Part shown: one piece after another, positions 46,591 to 58,872 of the stretch | Layout of the letters: each line of letters opens with the position of its first letter | Numbering within the stretch: position 1 is the first letter of the stretch | From: Bagarius yarrelli | Taxonomy: Eukaryota > Chordata > Actinopteri > Siluriformes > Sisoridae | DNA: 64,000 nucleotides | Assembly (NCBI GenBank): GCA_005784505.1 | Contig: VCAZ01000113.1 | Coordinates: 767,001-831,000, forward strand | Direction: 5' to 3' | Program-made: the position numbers and the translations under genes | The notes under the pieces: model-generated | Told to the model about the DNA's origin: nothing | The model's database searches: none | Seen by the model: the letters and a program-made list of their open reading frames with translations, nothing else

Positions 46591-47664
46591 AATGTGCATT
46601 TTAGGTCCACATTTACAGTGTTTTCATTTAGCACCGAGAGTGATTTGAAACCTACACCTTTTAAAGGATGAAAAAGATCTCATTGTTGTGTTGTGGTGAT
46701 TAAACCAAGTGTTCTTAAGACATATCACAATAACACAATCTTGGGTACTGAAAGAATGTTTATGTGGAAAATATAAGCAACCTATAGGAGTAAAATCATG
46801 CAATCATTAAGATTTTTTTTAATTACTTGTCAAATAGTACGGTATTTAAAATGGTATTTAGTACATTTAGTTGGAAATATTTTTAGAGATATAGAAATCG
46901 AATGGCCTTTGGGTTTCAATACCTTCAATACATCTTAGTAAGCATCAGGTGTTTATTACAGCTGTACTTATTTTTTTTTTTCTTAGCCGACTGACGTGCA
47001 ATCTGTTCCTGTTACAGGCTCACACTTTATTGTGTTTTGATAGATATTTACTAAAATATTTTTAATGCTGTAAATGTTAAAGAAGTTAAAGAGGCTTCCT
47101 GTCATCATATGATGTTGTTTATCTAGAGCTTTGCACCTGCTTGCATCAGGCATTGCACTGATTATACAGATTATAGTCTCTTATTATACGAATAAACAAG
47201 TAGGCAGGGGTTCCTATTAAAGTGTCCAATGAGTATTGAGTATTTTGGGTATTGTTTTGCACTATAGTCCTAATTGTTTGAATTAATCACATCAGTGAGG
47301 CAGCAATCACTAGAAAACAACACATGGGGGGTCATAAAGACTAGTTTGGATTTGTTCCCTGCTTCATGTAGAAACACAATCTTTAAAGCTCTAAACTGGA
47401 CTGAATTGTGACCCTGTGCTGAGCTGATATCCTAGAATAAGATATATTTCCTTATTTTAACCCGGCTTTTCTTAATTCCACATTGCGAAGCTGATTTTAT
47501 TTTTGTGGCACAAAAAGTCATCTGTAACCAAAGAGAGAGTCATTATCGTATAGTTTTTTTCATGAATGTGTTTTTACAAGATATTTGTCATTTCTTGTAC
47601 GAGAGGGCATAATATTCTAAATGTGTATGAATAAAACTTGAACACCTCTATGTGTTTTTTTCAG
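46591..47664. other. intergenic stretch
   Basis: Nothing recognised. Confidence 0.45.
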
Positions 47665-49775
47665 GTTGGAGCTGGTCCCACAAGTAGGTTATGAGTTAGA
47701 AGAGAAAGAGAGCTTTTGATGTGAGTTAGATGAGGTAATGGTGAGTATTCCAAGAGGAAAGAGAGCAGTGATAGGCGCAGACTTCAATAAACATGTTAAT
47801 GAGGGGAACAGAGGTAATGAAGTGTTGGGGAGTTTTGGAGTCAGAAAAAGGAACAGTGAAGGACAGATGATAGTGGACTTTGCTAAGAGGATGGAGATGG
47901 CTGTGGTAAATACTTTTTTCCAGAAGAGGGAGGAGCATATAGTGACTTATAAGAGCGGAGGAAGGAGCACACAGGTAGATTACATCTTACGTAGACAAAG
48001 TGATCTGAAAGAGATTAGTGACTGTGAAGTTGTGGTGGGTGAGAGTGTAGCCAGACAGCATAGAATGGTGGTGTGTAGGATGGCTGTTGGTCTGGAAGAA
48101 GAGATCAAAGGTAGAGAAGAAAACCAAGTGGTGAAGGCTGAAAAGGAGAAATACTGTGAAGAATTTAGACAGGAGTTGAAACAGGCTCTGGGCGGTCAGT
48201 TGGTGTTTTTAGATGAATGGCAAACTACAGCAGAAGTGATCAGGGAGACAAGAAGAAAGGTGTTAGGTGTGTCATATGGAAGGAGAAAAGAAGATAGAGA
48301 CTTGGAATAGGGTAGTTCAGGATACTATACAGAGGGAAAAGGTTAGCCAAGAAGAAGTGGGACATGGAAAGAACTGAGGGAAGTAGACAGAAATACAAGG
48401 ATTTGTGGCACAGAGTGAAGAGGGAAGTGGCTAATGCCAAGCAGAAGGTATATGCTGAGCTGCACACTAGGTTAGACACTGGAGAAGGAGAGAAGGACTT
48501 GTACAGGTTAACAAGGCAGAGGGATCGCGATGGAAAGGATGTGCAAAAGGTTAGAGTTATTAAGGATCGAGATGGAAAGGTGCTCACAAGTGAAGAGAGT
48601 GTACAGAGAAGATGGTAGGAGTACTTTTAAAGTGTTGATGAGTAAGGAAAATAAGAGGGAGAAAAGGGTAGAAGAGGTAAATAATGTGAAGCAGGAAGTT
48701 CAAAAGATTAGTACATGCGAAGTTAGGACGGCTTTGAAGAGGATAAAAAGAGAAAAGACGGTTGGTCCTAATAAAATACCGGTGGAGGTTCTAGGAGAGG
48801 CAGCAGTGGAATTTCTTACTAGATTGTTTAACAGGATTTCAGTGAGTGAGAAGATGCCTGAGAAATGGAAGAGAAGTGTAATGGTGCCTATCTTTAAGAA
48901 CAAGGGTGATGTGCAGAGTTGCAACAAACTACAGAGGCATAAAGTTGATGAGTCACACAATAAAGGTATGGAAAAGAGTAATGGAAGCTAGGTTAAGGAG
49001 GGTAGTAGATATTTGTGAGCAACAGTATGGCTTTATGTCCAGAAAGAGCACTACAGATGCAATCTTTGCTCTGAGAATGCTGATGGAGAAGTACAGAGAT
49101 GGTCGTAGAGAGCTGCATTGTGTTTTGTAGACCTGGAGAAGACAGGGTACCAAAAAAACAGCTGTGGTATTGTATTAGGAAGTCAGGAATAGCAGAGAAG
49201 TATGTCAGGGTGGTATAGAATATGTATGAGAGGAGCAGGACAGTGGTGAGTTTTGCAGTAGCCCAGACAGAGGAGTTCAAAGTGGAGTTGGGACTGCACC
49301 AGGGATCAGCTCTGAGCCCCTTCTTGTTTGCTGTGGTGATGCATTGTACAGGCAGGTTGGAATGGGTGGAGAAACGTGTCAGGAGTGATGTGTGACAGAA
49401 GAGCAGCTAGAATTAAGGAGAAAGGTGTACAAGACAGTGGTGAGACCAGCTATGATGTATGGTTTTGAGACAGTGGCACTGAGGAAGAAACAGGTGACAG
49501 AGCTGGAAGTAGCAGGGTGAAGATGTTGAGGTTTTCTTTGAAAGTGACGAGGTTGGAAAGGATTAGGAACAAGTTCATTAGGGGGACAGCGCATGTTAGA
49601 CGAAAGCCAGATTGAGGTGGTTTGGACATGTACAAAGGAGGGATAGTGAATATATTGGTAGGAGGATGTTAGAAGTTAGTGGGTGTGAGTGAAGAGGATG
49701 TAGAGAATAGGGTCTAGGTGGAGACAGATGAGTCGCTATGGCGACCCCTAAAAGGGAACAGCCGAAAGAAAAAGA
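47665..49775 (+). mobile_element. RTE-type LINE, 5'-truncated and internally deleted
   Basis: The element begins inside the endonuclease domain and ends with the family tail GGGAACAGCCGAAAGAAAAA shared with 2671-2887. Encoded pieces, in order, are: AP endonuclease C-terminal half, linker, RT N-terminal motifs, a large deletion through the central RT region, and the C-terminal tail. Orientation is plus throughout. Confidence 0.88.
47738..49740 (+). pseudogene. RTE-type LINE endonuclease/reverse transcriptase, broken
   Basis: 47738-48310 encodes the endonuclease end: AVIGADFNKHVNEGN, VTYKSGGRSTQVDYILRR and SVARQHRMVVCRM. After a stop, 48364-48990 encodes the linker and RT start: VRTALKRIKREKTVGPNKIP and PEKWKRSVMVPIFKNKGD. 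A frameshift leads to NYRGIKLMSHTIKVWKRVME and EQQYGFMSRKSTTDAIFALR at 48906-49130. VGLHQGSALSPFLFAV-like sequence is readable near 49280-49330, but the catalytic F-x-D-D box region is deleted. The C-terminal tail (TRLERIRNKFIRGTAHVR-like, RRMLE) follows to about 49740. This protein would nick target DNA and prime reverse transcription; here it is dead. Confidence 0.88.
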
Positions 49776-50654
49776 AGTTATATATATTTTTTTGTCAAAC
49801 TTCCCTCCTTTAATAAAATCCTGGGCAAGCTTTTTGATAAGAGGACTGGAGAGATTGTATGTTAAATACAATTTTTTTTCAGTGGAATTACAAAAGAATC
49901 TTTTTGTGGTTATTCTCTTTTACCAGAATAATTAAAACATGATTAGCATTACCAATGCCATTCGCTCACATTGATGCTGATTGCTGTTGCACCCCCTTTT
50001 TTAGTCAAGATGTCAAGACCTAGCATTTAATATTGTAGCCTGTCATATCCATTTTATTTTCCAACTAGTATTAGAAGTAAATTCGAAGCTCCTCCTGAGA
50101 TGAGCTTAATGCCAGTCATACTGTATATCTCTAATCTGCAGCAACAATTAATGGCCTCTTTTATCTCTGTTGCTTTTCCACTAGGGCCCTGCTGCTATGC
50201 TGTAAATCATGAAAAATCTATATTATACAAGATATACTATATACATTTACTCACAATTTATGTCCACATCAGTAAAAAAGCAGACTTTGACATTGTTCAT
50301 CCCTCAGTAAAACCCCCATGTTTCTACATGTGTGTAGGATTTTAGGATGCATTTTCATCATATGGTAAAAGAAAATGCTCGCCACACACCCTAAGTGCAT
50401 TAGTACCTTCAAGAACACCACTTCTATTCCATTTGATTTACCTCCTAAAGAGTTCATTTCCATAGAAATAGCATCGGTTTATTATTCATGGCTCTCCTTG
50501 TCAGCAGTGTCATTTTTTTTCTCTACCTTAAACACATCACATGCAAGCAATCTGGAAACAATTATTGAAGGGTTGAAGAAGCTAGCTAGCTCTTCAAGCT
50601 AACTAACATAGCATGATTGAAGATATTGACAAGGTTAAGGACTGACTGTCTATA
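49776..50654. other. intergenic stretch
   Basis: Nothing recognised. Confidence 0.45.
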
Positions 50655-50890
50655 ATATTCCTAATCAGGGTCATAGGAACCTGCTGGAGCCTATCTGTCA
50701 TTTGGCAAGAGGCAGGGGTACACCCTGAACAAGTCAACCAGTTCATCAGAGGGCCACATACAGACAACAAAACACACACACTCACATTTATGGACAAATT
50801 TAGAATCAACTTAACATACCAGACACCAGAAAAAACCAAATCAAGCACAAGGAAAACGTGCAAACTCCACACAGAAAGTGGAGTTCCCTG
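50655..50890 (-). repeat. dispersed retroposon family C, minus-strand copy
   Basis: ATCAGGGTCATAGGAACCTG, GTACACCCTGAACAAGTCAA, (CA)n-like AAAACACACACACTCACA, and ACGTGCAAACTCCACACAGA complement the family C consensus order. Confidence 0.7.
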
Positions 50891-50906
50891 CAGGGAAGCA
50901 GGGACA

Positions 50907-51083
50907 TTTACATTTACGGTATTTGGCAGACGAGTTTATTTCTATCTAGAGCAACTTACATTTATACAACTGGGGTTAGGGGCCTTGCTCAGGGGCCCAG
51001 CAGTGACAACTTGATAGTGCTTGGAATCGAACCCTGATCTTTCAGTTAGCAGTCCAACACCCTAAACACTCAGCTACCACCTT
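50907..51083 (-). mobile_element. SINE family A copy
   Basis: TTTACGGTATTTGGCAGACG, GGGGCCTTGCTCAGGGGCCC, ACACTCAGCTACCACCTTC. It immediately follows the family C copy. Confidence 0.85.
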
Positions 51084-51721
51084 CTTGCTGTAAGTCAACA
51101 GTGATAACTACTAAGCCACCGTGCTTAAATTCTTTTAATAGAAATGAACTGGTTGACATAAATTTCTTTCCAGCTTGACAAAGCAGGATGTGTTTAATTT
51201 TCCAAGTGAATTACTGTAAACGTTGTAACATTACAATTCTTTTTTGTGTTGGAAAATGCAGAATAATTAGTTATACCTGACAGGCAAAGGTTTTTTTCTG
51301 GTTTATAGTTTATCTTTTTCCAGCATGATTGTTAATTTTCAATTTGTACAACTACAATATTTACTAATAATAAATTATTATTTTTAGTTAACTCAGGTAG
51401 ATTGCATAAGCAGCATTGCAGAATTAGCAAATCATTTGGAGCTGCCAGAGAGCTTATTTACATTTATAACGATTCACACACACGCGCAGTTTTACAGGTG
51501 AACTATGATGGAGTTTGTTTGTATTTTGTATATGTATTTTGTATTTCAGTTCTGCAGGGTCCTGAAAAGAGATCTACTAGAGCTGTGCCAGTCATACACC
51601 ACAGTGCGGGGTTAGTATATGTTTAGGGTTTTGTTTTGTGTTGAAAAATGATCAACCTAATATCGATTATGTTTTTATAAGGATTTAGTGTGCTTGGTCA
51701 AACTACAGTATATATTAGGGG
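51084..51721. other. intergenic stretch
   Basis: Nothing supported. Confidence 0.4.
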
Positions 51722-51875
51722 CAGCAGTGGCTCAAATGAGGGGCAGTGGTGGCTCAAAAGGTGCTGAATTGCTGATCCGAAGACCAGGAAGACCTGGGTT
51801 CAAGCCCCACCACTGCCAGCCTGAGCCGTTGATCTGAAGACCAAAAACACCTGGGTTCAAGCCCCACCAATTCCA
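51722..51875 (+). mobile_element. SINE family B, multi-headed copy
   Basis: Two partial heads (GGCAGCAGTGGCTCAAATGA and GGCAGTGGTGGCTCAAAAGG) precede two B-box-like GGGTTCAAGCCCCACCA segments at about 51796 and 51852. It lacks the body present at 21670-21960. Confidence 0.65.
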
Positions 51876-52099
51876 ATAGGATTGCAGGGTATTTTCGAGA
51901 TGTTAATCAGTCTAAAACATTATCTCAGTAAAAGCATGCAGCACACATGCTAACAAAAAGCTGCTTTATCCTGGTTAGGGTACAAGTTTCACAATGTCAT
52001 TGTTATAATGCAACTTACACCACCAAAACCAGATAGAAAATCAATATCGTAGACTAATATCTTTAACAAATAAATATTCCCTGAGCCAGGGAAATTAAA
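51876..52099. other. short unassigned stretch
   Basis: Nothing recognised. Confidence 0.35.
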
Positions 52100-52385
52100 A
52101 ATTGGTCGTGGATGGGTATTCCAGGATGACAATGACCCAAAATACACGGCTAAGGCTGTGTTTACTGGGGTGGATCAAGACGAAGCACATTAAGGTCCTG
52201 GATTGGTCTATCCAGTCTCTGGACCTTAATCCCATAGAAACTCTGTGGAGAGAGCTGAAGGTTTGAGTTGGCAAACGTGAGAGGAGTGGAACAAAATCCC
52301 TTCTGAGATTTGTGCAAATCTGGTAGCCAACTATAAGAAACATCTGACCTCTGTGATTGCAAACAAGGGTCTAAATCTCTAAAAT
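52100..52385 (+). pseudogene. Tc1-like transposase C-terminal fragment
   Basis: GRGWVFQDDNDPKYTAK carries the second catalytic Asp motif of Tc1 transposases. Further on, in other frames, sequence corresponding to DLNPIETLWRELK and LVANYKKHLTSVI is readable. The stretch is frameshifted near 52170-52200 and again near 52265. It belongs to a third Tc1 family, distinct from the elements at 3884 and 5607. No TIRs were recognised at its ends. Confidence 0.82.
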
Positions 52386-52714
52386 AAATAAAACAAAACA
52401 CGTTAAAAATCTGCATTGTTTTACTTTTGCTAAATCAGTGATCTGACATTGCTTTCCATTAGAAATGGATTCTGGCTGTTCACACTGTTTTCAATAGAGC
52501 AAGAAATATAGTTGATCATTTACATTTAGTTCTTTCTTTAGTATGGTGTATAAATTAATGAAGTTTAAATACTATGACAAACCAAATGCTATAGTGAAGG
52601 CTTTGGTAATCACTATTATATAATATAGTATACCACAGCCTTCTACTCAAGTATCTCATGAAGTGTACTACAGTATTTACTACAGTTTATCAATTCGCTA
52701 GGAGTGAGTGTGAG

Positions 52715-52850
52715 TGAGTGTGGCCCTGTGATGGACTGGCGACATGTCCAGAGTGTCCCCTCCTGCCTTTCGCCCTTTCGGGGACAGCTGAGATAGGCTT
52801 CAGTAGATCCCTATGACCCTGAATTAGGGAATAAGCGGGGATAGAAGATT
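52715..52850 (+). repeat. dispersed retroposon family C, 3' part
   Basis: GGCCCTGTGATGGACTGGCG, GGACAGCTGAGATAGGCTTC, CCTATGACCCTGAATTAGGG, then AATA-type simple repeats to about 52880. Confidence 0.75.
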
Positions 52851-53139
52851 AATTAATAAATAAATAAATTAATAAATAAATGAATGATACTACAGTATGC
52901 TGCAGTAACACAAAATAAATTCTGTAATATACTACACTATACCACAATTTACAATCTTGCTGTAGTACAAAGGTATAAAGTATACTAAAGTATTTTTTTT
53001 TAGATGGTTTAGGACACAGAACATAGTGCACACTAACGAGACTCCAGTGGAAAATGTCAAGTGTTAACACTACAGTGGGCCTTTTATGGACCACTCAAAC
53101 TAAGACAGTGAAGAGAGTTCATCTTCTTCCTCAGACAGC

Positions 53140-53200
53140 AAAGTTAATTTGATATTCTACATCTGCACTATAAAGAGGATTCTGACTAGCTGCATCGTGG
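53140..53200 (+). repeat. possible LINE RT scrap
   Basis: ACTATAAAGAGGATTCTGAC and TAGCTGCATCGTGGTATAG read as SALIKRILTSCIVV-like, similar to the end of fish LINE ORFs. Very short. Confidence 0.3.
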
Positions 53201-53250
53201 TATAGGATCAAAAATGATCAACCAGAGAGTTGTTCAAACATTCCAGAACA

Positions 53251-53310
53251 TTGCCCCAGGTGTGTTTTTCTTCTACACCATTGCCCCAGGTGTGTTTTTC
53301 TTCTACACCA
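53251..53310. repeat. perfect 30-bp tandem duplication
   Basis: The unit beginning TTGCCCCAGGTGTGTTTTTC occurs twice head to tail without mismatch. Confidence 0.97.
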
Positions 53311-53655
53311 GGCGTTGTGTAAAAACTGGGTGTGAGTCTCTAGCCACCCAAACCATGGACTGATCTCACCGCATCATTAGATCCCACACCAGCCATCTGT
53401 GGAATAGTTGGACTTCAACCAATAACACGACTACAATTCACAACCCACTGCATTTTATTATCTATTACATTTACAGTCTCTGCTAGATAGTTTGACTAAT
53501 ATTTGACTCTGTCTGGGAAAGAGTGCACAATTGTAGCACAAGAATTTCTTGGTAGATAAAAGACAATAAACATTGAAACTATTATGTGTAGTGTGGCTGG
53601 GTCATATTTCCATTACATTTGATGTCAGGGAGGTTTGTGTCACATGCTCAGCCAT

Positions 53656-53817
53656 TTACTGTACATGGCATTTAGCAGATGCCTAGAAAAACTTGTATTT
53701 ATCCCATTTTCAGCTAAGCAGCTGAGGATTGTGTGGCATTGCTCCGGGTCCAAGAGGATTTGAATCATCAATCTTCTAATCAGCAATCCATCAGCTTAAC
53801 CACTGAGCAACCACTTA
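53656..53817 (-). mobile_element. SINE family A, degenerate copy
   Basis: GGCATTTAGCAGATGCCTAG, GAATCATCAATCTTCTAATC, CAGCTTAACCACTGAGCAAC. Confidence 0.7.
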
Positions 53818-54837
53818 CCTTATCTGACACATGTTTCTATAGCAGAGACAATAAAACTGTTAGTAAGGTGTTAGTTTAAAGCAGATGTTAATTCTAATTC
53901 ACCATGGTTACGTATTAATGTTTAGGATGAAAAGATTTTAAGCATGTTTTGAAATTCCATTTTACACACACACATCTGGTGGCACTATCACACACACGTT
54001 GTTATGGTTACATCATGACGGACTTATCTTCAGTCATTCCATTTTCGTTTCAAGTACGCTAACGTTTCCTTTCCAAACAGTCCATATCCCTTTGCTTTTC
54101 ATGTAAACCTACAGTATCTGATTCATTTCCTCCTGTTTTAGGCACAGTGATATGTGAATCTAGACCTAATTTTAACCTTTATTTCTGCTTGTTGTCATGG
54201 TTGCAGTATGGTAAGCATGGTTACACGAGCACCATGAGCCAAGATTTGTGTTAAAACATGTTTGAAAGTCGATTACAAACTTTTTATGCAAAAAATAATT
54301 TTAGGTACTTTCCAGCCAATAGGAACCTTCTATTTTCTTTGCCTGTTGTTTAATTGTTTGCATATCTTGTATGCAGGAATGGAAAAAATATTTGATTCCC
54401 TGCTGAAATGTTTCTTCTTGAACCACTGCTTTGTTGCCATTGCCAAGATTAGATGGCAAATAAACCTGTCCATGGTCTTTTTCATGTGATAAAATTGTCC
54501 TATTCCCTTATCAGCAAAAGACCACAAAGCATAATGTTTTTACCTCCATGTTTGATGGTTAGGATGGTGTATTTGGGGTTATAGACATAGGCATGGTTCA
54601 TTGGCAAACTTCAAACAGGTCTGTATATGTGCTTTATTAAGCAGGGGGGCATTTCAGTCTTTCATGTCGTAGTGTGTTACCAATTATTTTCTATGGTCCC
54701 AGCTGCCTTGACATCTTTGACAAGATCTTCCCCTTTAGTTTACACATTTGGAAACAACTGAGTTTCATCAAAATGTGTATATGTGATTGCTTATACGTAG
54801 AAGGCCCTGACTAAAAGCCCACGGTACGCCACTGGAT
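53818..54837. other. intergenic stretch
   Basis: Nothing recognised. Confidence 0.45.
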
Positions 54838-55470
54838 AACGGTCAGGCTTACCGGGTGCATTGCCTTACTGGGCCACAGGAGCGCAAAGGAGAGACTTTG
54901 TTTGTCAATATTGTAACCCATGTTTGTTTTTAATGTTTGTTTATGTTGTCTGTGAGGTGCCATGTAAGTCTCCCTGCCCTGTCATTGGTTGATTGTTTAT
55001 ACGCTTGTTTCAGTTTGCCTTGGTCTTAGTCATGTTATGGTTCATGTTCATGTTTTAGCTATGTTATTGTAGGTAAGGTAAGGTCTGATTTTAGTTTAGT
55101 TTTATGTTTAATGTTTTTGGGATAAGGACTAAGTAGAGGGACAGCACAGTCTGTCCTGGGGAACTGGCCTGGGTTGTGGGCCAGACTGTCATGGCTCCCT
55201 GCCCCTCCTCATTCTCCAGCATCTCCAGGTTACCACAGCCTTCCAGTGCCCCAAGGTCTAGGTCTGCCTCCGATCCACCACCATTTTTAGGGGTTTGAAT
55301 GGATTGGTGTTTGGAAATGTCAGGACTTGGTCAGGCTTGCTGGGTTGTCGGGCCACCGGTGAACAACAGAGAGACTTTCTTTGTCAATATTATAAACCAA
55401 GTGCTCGATGTTTGTGTCTGTGTTGTGTCATGTGAGTCACTCTGTCCTTTTATTGGTTAATTGTACCCTC
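54838..55470. repeat. pair of degenerate direct repeats with GC-rich interior
   Basis: Copy 1 (about 54838-54990) and copy 2 (about 55317-55470) share GGTCAGGCTT, GGGCCAC, GAGAGACTTT and TTTGTCAATATT, then CATGTAAGTC/CATGTGAGTC and a CATTGGTTGATTG/TATTGGTTAATTG segment. The interior near 55140-55270 is C- and G-rich. This could be a remnant LTR pair or a tandemly inserted repeat. Confidence 0.5.
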
Positions 55471-58400
55471 ATCGCTTTCAGGTGTTTCTTGTTTGTTGAT
55501 TGTGTGTCGTCGTCCCCCCACCCCCACCCCCCGTGTTTCAGTTTGTTCTTGCTTGAGGATCCCTGCCCTTGATCATGTTCAACTTGTGAATCATGGCCCC
55601 CCCCACCATAAAAACCTGAATGTTGCTGTGAAATAAGAGGTTAATGTTTCTAGAGGACTGAGTATTAAGACAAACAAACAATCAGAGGTGGGTAGAGTAT
55701 CCAAAATCTATAACAAAGTAAAAGTACACATACTTGTAGAAATAATTACTCAAGTAGTTATTAGTTACTTCTGATCTGATTGACACAAAGCAAAAACGCT
55801 GAATTTCACACTACTTGGTGAGTTTTTACATCCCGTCTCCTCCAAAGTCTCTTTGTTCTGCTTATATAAAACAGATTAAAGTAAAGAAAAGTCAATCTCA
55901 GTCCTCTGATGGACATTAACATCACATCACCTGTCATTTACAATCAAATCTGATATTTGTTTAACAGTCCTTTTTTTCTACCTTTTAATAGCAGTTCCTT
56001 TATTTGTACATTTTATGTTTATGTAAATGTATAATTTAGGTAGGAATAAAATAAAATACAATTCTGCTTTGATTTTGTATGGATGTTTTACACTTTAGTC
56101 AGATGTCAAAAAAAAACTTTAGTGATTTTTTTTTGTTTAATGCACGACGTCCCAGTTTGCTGTTTAGTTTATTAATAAATGTGTGTGTTTGTAAGGTTCA
56201 CAAGATTATTTGTCGTTGCTTGCATATAGGGTGCATATAAGTAAAAATAAACGTACAGTCTTATACGATGTCAGTAGTTGGTGAACCAAATGTTTACAAT
56301 CAGCCATAATACATGTGAATGAACCTGAACAATAAGGAAATTTTGCTCGGTTTCTATAAAGCTGTAGAGACAATGATGTCTAATACATGCCGGTGTTAAT
56401 TTTTTTACTAGCTATGGTTTTGTGGAAATAAAGTATGGTAAGTTCCAAATCAACTGCCAAAAGAAGAATTTTTTTACGTAATCCACGATTTATAACAGGG
56501 CTTTACCAGTAAGATCAGCCTGGGAGCTTTCCATCACACTCTTTCCTCTAAAACACACAAACACACACACACACACTCCTAAGCAACAAGTCTAAAGTGG
56601 AATTTACAGGCAGGAGATCACGGAGGTGTTTACCGGTTCTCCATCGCTTGTTTCAGCCCTCAGGCTCCCAGAAGAGGAGGCAGAAATCATTCCACATCAT
56701 CCTTTAGCACTGTGGCAATCAATACAAGACCAACCGGTCGATAATGTTCAGGATGGGATGCAGGGCTTAAACATTCGGCTAGGATTTTCCATTTTGTGCT
56801 GCAAAGCGTTCTATTTTTTTCAGGTAGGCTAACCTAATTCATGATTTATATACATAAATATAAACTTTAAAAGAAATTGTAGAAATATATTGAGGGGTTT
56901 TTTTCATGTTTTAGTTGAAATTCATTGACAAACATTGAAATCAAGAAACTCCCACTTAGATGCGATTATAACCACATCAGATAATCTTTTGATGTGTTTC
57001 ATCATATTGCTTTTAAAGAAAACTGTTAAAAATAAATTGGAGGAAAAGCCAAGGTACAGTTTTAGAACTGCTAAAACAGCAACACTGTAACGCCACCATC
57101 AGAAGAACAAGAAAGCTTAGAGTTATATTGAGTTTATTTCTGGGGTCAATTCCGGATAAGCGGCTATTTGAACTAGCACCTTCAGTTAGCACGTTACAAA
57201 ATATTGCTAGCTAGTCTACTTACTGAGCGTTACTGTTAGCTAGTCTACTTACTTACCTTAAATCTTCAATATCAAATACCAGAGGGAAACGGGTGGAACT
57301 CATGATGTATCATCTTGACCAACCCTATCGAACTATATAGTTAAAAAATTCTTTCCAAAAAATACTTATTTTATTTAAGTATTTCTACAACTGGCATATC
57401 ATCTGGTGATTGGTACAAATGTGATTTACAGCAAATCATTCGGTAAACCAATGTGCCCTGCTAAAAGAGGCGGAGTCATCCTCTCATGAGGATTGAAATG
57501 TTTGATCAAAGGATAAGTAAATTTCCCTCTGGGATAAATATATTGATGTATCTATCTGTGTTATAAATCGATAGCATTGTGTATTTATTTGCTTTACGCT
57601 GACCTTCTGCTCTGTGGGAAACCAAATTATGCTAGAAAAATGACCTCTACAGCATGACGAAAACAGCATTTGTCAGTTCATTTATCACACATCTGTATGT
57701 TCTGGTGCATGGAGAGTTGATGGATGATGAATTAAAAATAGCAGCTTACAGCAGCGACTGGGTTCATTTTCATCTCAACATATGCCACATACCCCCGCCA
57801 CATACCCCTATTTCTAAAGATGGGTTTCTATTTGTTTCTGTGTGCATAAGTGAAAGAGAGAGAGAGAAAAACACCATGAAATCTGTATGCCGCAACAGCC
57901 TCTGACAGGCTTTTATTTGTTCAGGCTGTCAGTGTATTGAGACTGCCTATGCTGGAAGGAGATCTTTGATAACGTAGAAGATAAAGGCATGGCTGAGACG
58001 TGCTGGTTATTCTTTCACCAATCCAGCAAACAAACATCTTCCCATGAAAGACCTTTTGGTTATGACTGAATCATTTAGTTCATTTCAAACATAACTTACG
58101 CAGTACGAGGCGGAAACAGAAATGATTAGTTAATTTGTCTTACGAACGAGTCGTTCGTTCGTTTGTTTGTCACATGTCCATTTCCTGGCTCTCTATTCTA
58201 CATTTAATGATACTAATATAATGTATATAATATGTTCAATATTAAGAAATTAGCATAAAAATATCAAAAGACATTAAAGAAATTAACATTTTGTCATTAA
58301 AATAACTCAGTCAGACTGCATATATTAAGCATATGATGCTGTTATGTGATGAAACCAGAAGTTTTGGCAGGAAAGAGGTAAAGTGAGCTAAAGAACCAGA

Positions 58401-58737
58401 TAAACTAATGAATTAATCAATCGGTTTCTTATATTTTGGTCGCATTATAACTGTGTCTTTTGTAAGTAGTAGATGTGTTAGGGAAGCAATCCGTAACCTT
58501 TTAATTATATTCTGGTAAAATGAACGAAATGATTCGAAAAAAGATTTGTTCGATTTGCTGAAAGAGACTCAAAAGTCTTAAATGGTAAACTGATCTGAAC
58601 TTCTTATCACTAATATGAAGAGATTTGCTTTTTGTGCAATTTGTCGTTCTGGAATGAGTTTACTGACTCGGACCTTTAAGTTTCTTTTATTAAAATTATT
58701 CTTTTTTTGAGACTTTTTGTTCATTATCCCTTTTTTT
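55471..58737. other. long intergenic stretch
   Basis: C-rich runs near 55515-55530 and 55595-55606. A GTAAAAGTAC/CTCAAGTAG repeat-like piece lies at 55684-55780. (CA)n is at 56558-56577. No gene is recognised. Confidence 0.45.
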
Positions 58738-58872
58738 AAACTAATTGAGCAGTTAAAGGTTAAGGGCCTTGCTCAGGGGCCCAGCATTGAAATATTGATG
58801 ATGCTTCGATTTGAAACCACAGTCTTCCAATTAGCAGTCCAACACTCTAACCAATGAGCTACCACTTTCCTC
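58738..58872 (-). mobile_element. SINE family A, head and body
   Basis: GAGCAGTTAAAGGTTAAGGG, CTTGCTCAGGGGCCCAGC, CTAACCAATGAGCTACCACT. The tail end is missing. Confidence 0.8.

Noticed and set aside
51392..51499. Open segment between TATTTTTAG and CAG|GTGAAC that could be an exon
   Set aside because: The peptide is unrecognised, includes a CA-repeat-derived part and has no partner exons.
56626..56832. 68-codon ORF ending in a TTTTTTTCAG|GTAGGC splice-like site
   Set aside because: The pattern mixes acceptor and donor features and the protein has no recognisable family.
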